A stretch of DNA of 64,000 bases from Clostridiales bacterium (GTDB taxonomy: Bacteria; Bacillota; Clostridia; Oscillospirales; Oscillospiraceae), in the NCBI GenBank assembly GCA_022787565.1, contig JALFVN010000077.1, positions 1-64,000 on the forward strand, written 5' to 3'. The notes beneath the pieces were generated by a model. It saw only the letters and a list, made by a program, of their open reading frames with translations, did not search any database and was not told the origin of the DNA. Shown piece after piece: positions 57,601 to 64,000 of the stretch. Both the position numbers and the translations under genes were made by a program. Position 1 is the stretch's first letter; every line of letters starts with the position of its first letter.

Positions 57601-58878
57601 TCAGACCGCGCCGGGCTTGCCCAGCATACGGAACATGTTTTTCTTGTAGGCCTCTACGCCAGGCTGGTCAAAGGGATTGACGCCGGACATGTAGCCGGAG
57701 ATGGCGCAGGCCACCTCAAAGAAGCAGACCAGAGCGGCGAAGCCCTCTTCGTTGCGCTGGGGCACCTCAATGACGATGTTGGGCACACCGCCGGAGATGT
57801 GGGCGTCCTTTACCGCGTCAGCGGCGATGCGGTTGACCTCTGCCAGATCCAGACCGGCAATGTAGTTCAGCCCGTCGGAATTGGCCTCTTCAAAGGGAAC
57901 AGGGAAGCGGTTCCTGGCCTGGGAGAAGCGGACCACGGACTCCATCAGAATACGGGGGCCGGCCTGAATGAACTGGCCCATGGAGTGCAGGTCGGCGGTA
58001 AATTCCACGGAGGCGGGGTAGATGCCGATGCCGTCCTTGCCTTCGCTCTCGCCGTAGAGCTGCTTCCACCACTCGGCCATGAAACGGAAGCTGGGCTCGT
58101 AGCAGGCCAGAATCTCAATCAGCTTGCCGTTATTATACAGGTGCTGTCTTGCAGCGGCATACTGCCAGGCGGGGTTTTCGGGGGAGCGCAGATCCAGGGC
58201 CTTGAGCTCTTCAATGGCGGCGTTGATCACGCGCACCACGTCGATCCCGGCCACGGCCATGGGCAGCAGGCCCACGGCGGACAGCACGCTGAAGCGGCCG
58301 CCCACATCGTCAGGCACCACAAAGCAGGGCCAGCCCTTGGCGTCGGCCAGGGACTTGAGCACGCCGCGGTGGGCATCTGTGGTGGCAAAGATGTGCTCGT
58401 CGGCCTGATCGCCGTATTTCTTCTCCAGCAGCTCACGGAAGATGCGGAAGGAGACCGCAGGCTCCAGGGTAGTGCCGGACTTGGAGATGACGTTCACATC
58501 AAAGTCCTGGTCGCCCAGCTGCTCCAGAATGTCGCTGAGATAATCGGGAGACAGGCCGTTGCCGGCGAAAAACACTCTGGGATCGTCCTTGCCGGGCAGG
58601 GGCCTGAGCAGCTCGATGGCGCCTCTTGCGCCCAGATAGGAGCCGCCGATGCCGATGACCACCAGCGCCCTGGAGCGGCTGCGGATCTTTTCCGCGGCTT
58701 TCACGATGGCGTCAAGCTCGCCCTCTTTGATGCGAAGGGGAAGCTCCATCCATCCGGTGAAATCGGCTCCCAGACCGGATTTTTCGGCAAGAGTCCTGTG
58801 CGCTTTTTCCGCAAGCGCGTAATCGGGGCCGGACGCCGTGAAAAAGCCGGCGGCGCCGGACAAATCAACTTTAACCAT
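57601..58878 (-). CDS. pgi: Glucose-6-phosphate isomerase
   Basis: Interconverts glucose-6-phosphate and fructose-6-phosphate in glycolysis. 425 residues from the ATG at 58878 (CAGGAGG seven bases upstream; the frame extends to 59022 without similarity). Family blocks: VVIGIGGSYLGARG, VISKSGTTLEP (sugar-phosphate SIS site), VGGRFSVLSAVGLLPMA (PGI signature 1 region) and GVNPFDQPGVEAYK near the C-terminus with the catalytic Lys. The length is that of the shorter Firmicutes-type PGI. Confidence 0.96.
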   Translation of the reverse strand: MVKVDLSGAAGFFTASGPDYALAEKAHRTLAEKSGLGADFTGWMELPLRIKEGELDAIVKAAEKIRSRSRALVVIGIGGSYLGARGAIELLRPLPGKDDPRVFFAGNGLSPDYLSDILEQLGDQDFDVNVISKSGTTLEPAVSFRIFRELLEKKYGDQADEHIFATTDAHRGVLKSLADAKGWPCFVVPDDVGGRFSVLSAVGLLPMAVAGIDVVRVINAAIEELKALDLRSPENPAWQYAAARQHLYNNGKLIEILACYEPSFRFMAEWWKQLYGESEGKDGIGIYPASVEFTADLHSMGQFIQAGPRILMESVVRFSQARNRFPVPFEEANSDGLNYIAGLDLAEVNRIAADAVKDAHISGGVPNIVIEVPQRNEEGFAALVCFFEVACAISGYMSGVNPFDQPGVEAYKKNMFRMLGKPGAV

Positions 58879-58943
58879 ATTGCCTCCTGTAAAAAACAAA
58901 TTTACAGGAATAATTATACAACATTTTGCCGGGATTTCAATAG

Positions 58944-60086
58944 TCAAAGTCCGATCAGGCTGCCCGCAAGCCGGGAAAGAATACCGAAAAAGCCGATCCT
59001 GGGCACGTCGCTTCCGGCACACAGGGGGATCTCTGCAACAGGCTGGCCGTTCATGCTTACGGAAAGCGTGCCCAGCCGGTCCCCGGCTGCCACCGGGGCG
59101 TGGACCTTATCCAGCAGCTTAACATCGTACTCCGTCTCTCCGCCGCCCTTGGGCACCAGGGCATATTCCTCCCCTTGGCAGACCACATCCACGCTCTCCT
59201 CCTGCCCCAGCTCCACCGGCACCCGGGGCAGGGGCTCCGCAGAGCGCAGAGAACAGAGGGTGTAATTGGCAAAGGCATAGTTTAAAAGGGCCTTGGCATC
59301 GTTGTTCCGGTCGTTTATGCTTCCGGCGCGCATGACGACGGCAATGTACTCCACCCCGTCCCGCTCCGCCGTGGCGGAAAGACAGTACATGGCGGTGCTG
59401 GTATAGCCGGTCTTCAGCCCGGTGCAGCCCGGATACCAGTAGACCAGCTTGTTGGTGTTGCTCAGCTCAAACTCTCCGTTTCGGATGCTGTCCATCCAGA
59501 TGGTGGTGTATTCCTTGATGAAATCGTGCCGGATCAGCTCCCGGGACATTACCGCCACATCATAGGCGGTGGTGTAGTGTTCCCCGTCGTCAAAAAGCCC
59601 GGTACAGTTGGTGAAATGGGTGTTTTCCAGGCCCAGCTCTGCGGCCTTTCTGTTCATCCTTTCCACAAATACCTGTTCCGTGCCCGACAGGTGCTCCGCC
59701 ATGGCCACGGCACAGTCGTTGGCGGAGACCACGGCGATACATTTGAGCATGTCGCTGACGCTCATCTGCTCCCCTTCCTCCAGATACACGCAGCTGCCGC
59801 CGAAGGAGGCGGCTCTGGCACTGGCGGTGACGGTGTCATCAAGACTGATTTTTCCGGCCTCCAGATCCTCCGCGATCAGCAGCATGGTCATCACCTTGGT
59901 GACGCTGGCGGGAAATACCTTTGCGTGGGCATCCTTTTCATACAGAACTTCTCCCGTGCTTTTTTCCATCAGTACGGCTGAGGGGGCGGTGATATCGATA
60001 TCTCCGTCCCGCAGCGGCGCGGACGTCATCGCCCCGGTGGGCAGCAGACAGGCCACGGCCATGATAAAGGATAATATTCGCTTCAT
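58944..60086 (-). CDS. dacF: D-alanyl-D-alanine carboxypeptidase (DacF/PBP5 type)
   Basis: 380 residues. Signal peptide 1-22 (ILSFIMAVACLLPTGAM). Penicillin-binding active site: S61-VTK (nucleophile Ser61, Lys64), S121-AN, K225-TG. The C-terminal ~100 residues form the PBP5-associated beta domain, and RIGFFGILSRLAGSLIGL is a probable amphipathic membrane anchor. It trims the terminal D-Ala of peptidoglycan stem peptides. In sporeformers a DacF-type enzyme also tunes cortex cross-linking; which role applies here is open. Confidence 0.94.
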   Translation of the reverse strand: MKRILSFIMAVACLLPTGAMTSAPLRDGDIDITAPSAVLMEKSTGEVLYEKDAHAKVFPASVTKVMTMLLIAEDLEAGKISLDDTVTASARAASFGGSCVYLEEGEQMSVSDMLKCIAVVSANDCAVAMAEHLSGTEQVFVERMNRKAAELGLENTHFTNCTGLFDDGEHYTTAYDVAVMSRELIRHDFIKEYTTIWMDSIRNGEFELSNTNKLVYWYPGCTGLKTGYTSTAMYCLSATAERDGVEYIAVVMRAGSINDRNNDAKALLNYAFANYTLCSLRSAEPLPRVPVELGQEESVDVVCQGEEYALVPKGGGETEYDVKLLDKVHAPVAAGDRLGTLSVSMNGQPVAEIPLCAGSDVPRIGFFGILSRLAGSLIGL

Positions 60087-60288
60087 GCTTGCCTCCCCAT
60101 TTTTTCTTATAGGAACTTATGAGAACAGAAACGGCCTTATACCATGGTTTACACAATTATGCATATTTCGACAAAGCAAAAATGAATGGTCTGCCCGGTG
60201 CGGCTTTCATATGCCGTGAAATACGAAGACTTTTTAACATTTTCAACAGAGTTTCCAACATGCATGAAAGTGAATAAGACCCAGAAAA

Positions 60289-60328
60289 ACGATAAAACAG
60301 TTTACATAATCTTTAATCGTTTTATCGT
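60289..60328. repeat. 10-bp inverted repeat upstream of the transporter promoter
   Basis: ACGATAAAAC (60289-60298) and GTTTTATCGT (60319-60328) are exact complements with a 20-base spacer, 20 bases upstream of the -35 box. A candidate operator. The gap 60087-60403 otherwise contains only AT-rich sequence and the promoter. Confidence 0.7.
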
Positions 60329-60348
60329 AATTCTTAACATTTTCGTTG

Positions 60349-60378
60349 TTGACGCGGGGGGACAGGGAATAGTAAAAT
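60349..60378 (+). promoter_or_regulatory. Promoter of the AI-2E family transporter gene
   Basis: TTGACG (60349-60354), 18-base spacer, TAAAAT (60373-60378), 26 bases upstream of the start codon. Confidence 0.65.
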
Positions 60379-60403
60379 AACAAACAGAGAAAGGGGTGCG
60401 GCA

Positions 60404-61684
60404 ATGAGACGACCGTTCAAATGGGATAAAAAGTATCTGTATTGGGGAATAACGGCCTTCTGCGTGATCGCTGCCTCCATTTTTTTCTATATGGCCCTGC
60501 GCAATCTTCCGGACATCGGGAAATGGATCGGCGGAGTGGCGCGGATCCTCAGTCCCTTTATATGGGGTCTGGTGATCTCCTATCTGCTTATGCCCGTTAT
60601 GCGGTCAATGGAGAAGAACATTTTTCTGCCTCTTTCGGCAAGACTGTTTAAAAAGAGCAGGAAGCACACGGGGAAAAAGCTGGCCAGGGGTTTGTCGGTG
60701 TTCATGGCGATCATCATCTTCCTGGCGGTCATCGTGGCGCTGGTGTATCTCATTTTGCCGCAGTTGTACAGCAGTATCGACACCATCGTGAAAAACAGCC
60801 CCACCTATCTGGGCAACCTGGCCATATGGGTGGAAGGGCTTCTGAAGGACTATCCTGAGATAGAGGAGTACGCCCTGAACCTGATCAACAACGCCAACAC
60901 CAACATCATGAAATGGCTGCAGGATACGGTGCTGCCGGAGCTGGGCAGCCTCCTTTCCAACCTGACCGCCGGTGTGTATTATGCGCTCAAGGGCGTTTAC
61001 AATCTGATCATCGGCATCATCGTCTCCATCTATATCATGGGCAATATTGAGGGCTTCAGCGCCAGCGCCCGGCGAACGCTGTACAGCATCTGCTCCATCG
61101 GCACGGCGGAGAAGGTCAGAGAGAGCATCGCTTTCATCGACAAGACCTTCATGGGCTTTATCAACGGCAAGCTGCTGGATTCGGCCATCATCGGCCTGAT
61201 CTGCTATATTGTCTGCGCCATACTGAATATGCCCTATGCATTGCTTGTCAGCGTGATCGTGGGCGTTACCAACATCATCCCCTTCTTCGGCCCCTTTATC
61301 GGCGCAGTGCCCAGCGCCATCATCATTCTGATGGTCAACCCCATGAAATGCCTGATCTTCGTGATTCTCATCATCGTTTTGCAGCAGGTGGACGGCAATA
61401 TCATCGGCCCCAAGATCCTGGGCAGCTCCATCGGCATCAACGGCTTCTGGGTCATGTTTTCCATCATTCTGGGGGCGGGACTGTTTGGCTTCTGGGGCAT
61501 GCTTTTGGGCGTGCCGGTATTTGTGGTGATCTATACCGCCATAAACAAGCTGATCACCCGCAAGCTGAAAAACGACAACCTGCCCTGCGAAGTGGAGGAT
61601 TATCACGAGCTTGACTACATCGACCCCATAAGCCGCCAGGCGGTGAAAAAACTGAAGGACGAGGAAGCGGAAGAGGCAAAATAA
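60404..61684 (+). CDS. AI-2E family (PerM/YtvI-like) membrane transporter
   Basis: 426 residues with about eight membrane segments in the layout of the UPF0118/DUF20 family: two N-terminal helices (17-35, 45-65), a soluble helical insert, and C-terminal blocks VSVIVGVTNIIPFFGPFIGA then IIILMVNPMKCLIF and NIIGPKILGSSIGINGFWVM. Members include Na+/H+ antiporters and the TqsA AI-2 exporter, so the substrate cannot be named. AAAGGGG precedes the ATG. Confidence 0.92.
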   Translation: MRRPFKWDKKYLYWGITAFCVIAASIFFYMALRNLPDIGKWIGGVARILSPFIWGLVISYLLMPVMRSMEKNIFLPLSARLFKKSRKHTGKKLARGLSVFMAIIIFLAVIVALVYLILPQLYSSIDTIVKNSPTYLGNLAIWVEGLLKDYPEIEEYALNLINNANTNIMKWLQDTVLPELGSLLSNLTAGVYYALKGVYNLIIGIIVSIYIMGNIEGFSASARRTLYSICSIGTAEKVRESIAFIDKTFMGFINGKLLDSAIIGLICYIVCAILNMPYALLVSVIVGVTNIIPFFGPFIGAVPSAIIILMVNPMKCLIFVILIIVLQQVDGNIIGPKILGSSIGINGFWVMFSIILGAGLFGFWGMLLGVPVFVVIYTAINKLITRKLKNDNLPCEVEDYHELDYIDPISRQAVKKLKDEEAEEAK

Positions 61685-61780
61685 ACACGGCACAACAATA
61701 TTATCATTTCTGCGTTACATGGGGATTGAAATAAACCGCAAAGGACCTTTGATACGAAAAATACATCAGCTGATTTGATT

Positions 61781-61876
61781 GTCATTCTGAGGAGTGAAAC
61801 GACGAAGAATCCCGTGAATAGAAGGATAAGCTTCTAAATACGGGATTCTTCGCTTCGCTCAGAATGACTGTTTTTT
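61781..61876. repeat. Dispersed palindromic repeat, full copy, also a terminator
   Basis: GTCATTCTGAGGAGTGAAACG (61781-61801) with ACGAAGAATCCCG to 61814 pairs with CGGGATTCTTCG (61841-61852) plus CTTCGCTCAGAATGAC (to 61868). A T6 run follows. The 28-base right arm is shared with the partial copy at 54875-54903. Confidence 0.85.
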
Positions 61877-61878
61877 AT

Positions 61879-63009
61879 TTATCTGTGGGCCAGGGTATCG
61901 TGGGCCTCCTTCAGGGCAGAGCACAAAGCGTCGATGTCCTCCACCGTGGTGAAGCGGGAGAGCCCGATCCTTATTGCTCCGTCGATCACCCGGGAGGACA
62001 GGCCCATGGCCTCCAGCACATGGCTTCTGCCGCCCTTCTTGCAGGCGGAGCTGCGGGAGACATAGACGCCCTGGGCTTCCAGGTAGTTCATCAGCACCTC
62101 GCTGCGCCAGCCGGGGAGGGAGATGCTGAGAATGTGGGGCGCACCGCCGCCAATGAGCACCAGCTCCGGGATGTCGCGGGAAAGCTGCTCCAACGCCCGC
62201 GTCCGCAGGGCTTCCATCCGGGCAATGTTCTCCGCCATGCCGGCCCGGGCAATTTCGCAGGCGGCGCCGAAGGCGGCGATCTGGGGCATGGCCTCGGTTC
62301 CGGCCCTCCGCCCGTTTTCCTGACTGCCGCCCACAATGAAGGGCTTCAGCTTCAGGCCGTTTCTGATGTACAGCGCGCCGATCCCTTTTGGGGCGTGGAT
62401 CTTGTGGCCGCTGATGCTGATCATGTCCGCACCCAGCGTCTTCGCGGAGAAAGGCACCTTCAAAAAGCCCTGTACTGCGTCCGTGTGTACCAGCGCGGCG
62501 GGATTTGCTTTTTTTACGGCCTTTGCAATCGAAGAAATATCCGTCACTGCGCCGGTTTCGTTGTTGACCAGCATCAAAGAAACGAGTATAGTATCATCAC
62601 GGAGAGCGGAGAGCACCGAATCCACGCCGATTCCGCCCTTTTCGTCAGGGGGGAGGCGGGTGACGTCAAAGCCCCGGTTTTCCAGCTCGTCCAGGGAGCG
62701 GCGCACTGCGTCGTGCTCCACGGCGGAGCTGATAACATGCTTGCCCTTCCGCTTCATGGCCTCCGCGCCGCCCAGAATGGCCCAGTTGTCGCTTTCGGAG
62801 CCGCAGGAGGTAAAGACCAGCTCCCCCGGCGTACAGCCCAGAGCGGAGCAGACCTGCTTCCGGGCGCTCTCCAGCAGGCGGTTTGCCTGCCTGCCTCTGG
62901 TATGGGTGGAGCTGGGGTTGCCGTAATTTTCCGTCATGGCGGCAAGGGCCGCCTGCGCCGCCTCATCGCAGACCTTTGTGGTGGCGGCATTATCCAGATA
63001 GTGTTCCAT
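61879..63009 (-). CDS. Cysteine desulfurase (NifS/IscS family)
   Basis: PLP enzyme that removes sulfur from cysteine for Fe-S clusters or thiolated tRNA. 376 residues from the ATG at 63009; a TTG three codons earlier is possible. MEHYLDNAATTKV start, PLP Lys203 in SISGHKIHAPKG, HTDAVQ, and the active-site Cys323 in SRSSACKKGG within the short-loop NifS-like class. It is divergent from mtaB (38-base gap), a thiol-transfer enzyme, but no iscU or mnmA gene is visible. It might supply sulfur for tRNA thiolation or Fe-S assembly. Confidence 0.93.
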   Translation of the reverse strand: MEHYLDNAATTKVCDEAAQAALAAMTENYGNPSSTHTRGRQANRLLESARKQVCSALGCTPGELVFTSCGSESDNWAILGGAEAMKRKGKHVISSAVEHDAVRRSLDELENRGFDVTRLPPDEKGGIGVDSVLSALRDDTILVSLMLVNNETGAVTDISSIAKAVKKANPAALVHTDAVQGFLKVPFSAKTLGADMISISGHKIHAPKGIGALYIRNGLKLKPFIVGGSQENGRRAGTEAMPQIAAFGAACEIARAGMAENIARMEALRTRALEQLSRDIPELVLIGGGAPHILSISLPGWRSEVLMNYLEAQGVYVSRSSACKKGGRSHVLEAMGLSSRVIDGAIRIGLSRFTTVEDIDALCSALKEAHDTLAHR

Positions 63010-63047
63010 TCTTTTCAACTTCCGTTTCGTTTTTTCAGGAGATGACC

Positions 63048-64000
63048 ATGAAGTATATTATATCCACTCTTGGCTGCAAGGTCAACCAGTATGAGACCCA
63101 GGCCATGGAAACCCTTTTGCAGAGCCACGGACATGAAGCCGCGAAACCGGGAGAACCGGCCGACGCGGTGATCGTGAACACCTGCGCCGTCACCGCCGAG
63201 AGCGGGCGGAAATCCCGCCAGACCATCCGCCGTCTGCGGGAGGAAAACCCGGGAGCGGTGATCGCCGTCTGCGGCTGTTATTCCCAGCTGGACCCGGACG
63301 AGGCAGAGGAGCTGGGTGCCAGAGTGATCTTCGGTGCGGCAGACCGGACAAAGCTGGTGGAGGCGGTGGAAAGAGCCGTCAGCGAGGGCGAGAGCTGCCG
63401 GGATATCGACGCGCCTTTTGCGCGACGCATGTTTGAAAAGCTGCCTGCCGGGGCTGTCAGCGGCCGCACCCGGGCCATGCTGAAGATCCAGGACGGCTGC
63501 GTGAATTTCTGCAGCTACTGCATCATCCCCTATACCCGGGGCCGGCTGCGCAGCCTGCCTATAGCCGATGCCGCGGAGGAGACCGCCCGGCTGAATGCCG
63601 AGGGTTACCGGGAAATCGTGCTCACCGGCATTGAGGTGGCCTCCTACGGCCGGGATCTGCCGGAAAAGCCGGGCCTTGCGGATGTGATCTGCGCCGTGGC
63701 GGAGAGCGCCCCGGATATGCGCATCCGCCTGGGCTCTCTGGAGCCTACGGTGATCACGGAGGACTTCTGCCGCCGTCTTGCAGAGACCGGGAAGCTCTGC
63801 CGCCATTTCCACCTGTCTCTCCAGTCCGGCTGCGACAGGACCCTGAAAAACATGAACCGCAAGTACGACACCGCCCGCTTCTATCAGGCGGTGGAGCTGC
63901 TGCGGGCCTATTTCCCCGGCTGCGCCCTGACCGCCGATCTGATCACCGGCTTTCCCGGGGAGACGGAGGAGGACCACCTCGCTACCCTTGCATTCATCGA
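63048..64000 (+). CDS. mtaB: tRNA t6A37 methylthiotransferase MtaB, 5' part (runs off window)
   Basis: Radical-SAM enzyme that converts t6A37 to ms2t6A in tRNAs reading ANN codons. 317 residues are visible without a stop. The N-terminal UPF0004 domain has cluster cysteines C10 (STLGCKVNQYE), C46 (NTCAVT) and the VCGC pair at 75-77. The radical-SAM motif is C151-VNF-C155-SY-C158, followed by IIPYTRGRLRS. I start at the ATG at 63048 because AGGAG lies six bases upstream; an ATG two codons earlier touches that site. The C-terminal TRAM domain is beyond the edge. Confidence 0.94.
   Translation, partial: MKYIISTLGCKVNQYETQAMETLLQSHGHEAAKPGEPADAVIVNTCAVTAESGRKSRQTIRRLREENPGAVIAVCGCYSQLDPDEAEELGARVIFGAADRTKLVEAVERAVSEGESCRDIDAPFARRMFEKLPAGAVSGRTRAMLKIQDGCVNFCSYCIIPYTRGRLRSLPIADAAEETARLNAEGYREIVLTGIEVASYGRDLPEKPGLADVICAVAESAPDMRIRLGSLEPTVITEDFCRRLAETGKLCRHFHLSLQSGCDRTLKNMNRKYDTARFYQAVELLRAYFPGCALTADLITGFPGETEEDHLATLAFI

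Noticed and set aside
57316-59265. 649-codon plus-strand frame across pgi
   Set aside because: Shadow of the reductase end and pgi; no ribosome-binding site or motif.

Overview
The window is a chromosomal segment of an endospore-forming member of the Clostridia, most likely an Oscillospiraceae-type gut bacterium. The grounds are SpoIIID, Rex, a Gram-positive (type VIIb-like) WXG100 secretion locus, a 2-hydroxyacyl-CoA dehydratase activase, fairly GC-rich codon usage and strong Gram-positive ribosome-binding sites. Genus cannot be fixed from the sequence alone.

Layout. (a) 1-1.6 kb: the tail of an IS256-family transposase, a lone AT-rich hypothetical gene bracketed by two different arrays of ~20-bp repeats, and two tRNA-Ser genes. 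(b) 1.65-8.1 kb, minus strand: mnmE, a hairpin-rich intergenic cassette, rex, then an operon trmB-exoA-dus-ECF sigma-anti-sigma. (c) 8.2-17.8 kb: tRNA-Val followed by a block that looks like acquired DNA: small mobile-element proteins (DUF6061-like, DUF4417), a candidate ~80-nt small RNA, an XRE repressor with a palindromic operator, a small serine recombinase and a two-gene restriction-modification-like system (Eco57I-type methylase plus GIY-YIG/helicase protein). It ends against a 5'-truncated gene. (d) 17.8-20.8 kb: spoIIID, a macro-domain protein, a VWA protein and a possibly damaged membrane-protein gene.

(e) 20.9-48.7 kb, the most interesting part: a single-direction, roughly 25-gene WXG100 (type VII) secretion locus. 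It has the ubiquitin-like EsaB/YukD, an EssC-type FtsK/SpoIIIE ATPase and a WXG100 protein, but no recognisable EsaA, EssA or EssB. It carries instead an active-looking Ser/Thr kinase with one membrane segment and an ectodomain, a PP2C phosphatase, two cytosolic DUF6382-FHA proteins, two paralogous FHA-TM-ectodomain proteins, a TadZ/CpaE-like ATPase, a membrane protein with five EETAPLRE repeats, and a 1361-residue surface protein whose gene has C8 and C10 tracts just after the signal peptide. Cargo follows: several small helical WXG-like proteins, an LXG-type toxin with a WHH (HNH/EndoVII) nuclease end, a SUKH-type immunity protein, DUF4176 and a large helical probable substrate. Thr-rich ETT-x-x motifs sit beside the FHA domains in three FHA proteins and recur in the repeat protein. 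This suggests a kinase/phosphatase/FHA phospho-switch, as in GarA/OdhI, controlling assembly of the secretion machine.

(f) 48.7-64 kb: ordinary chromosome, namely a large fused activase of the 2-hydroxyacyl-CoA dehydratase type, an XRE membrane protein, TraX-like protein, PIG-V-like mannosyltransferase, an Fe-S aldo/keto reductase with a textbook promoter, pgi, a D-Ala-D-Ala carboxypeptidase, an AI-2E-family transporter, a cysteine desulfurase and the start of mtaB, which runs off the right edge.
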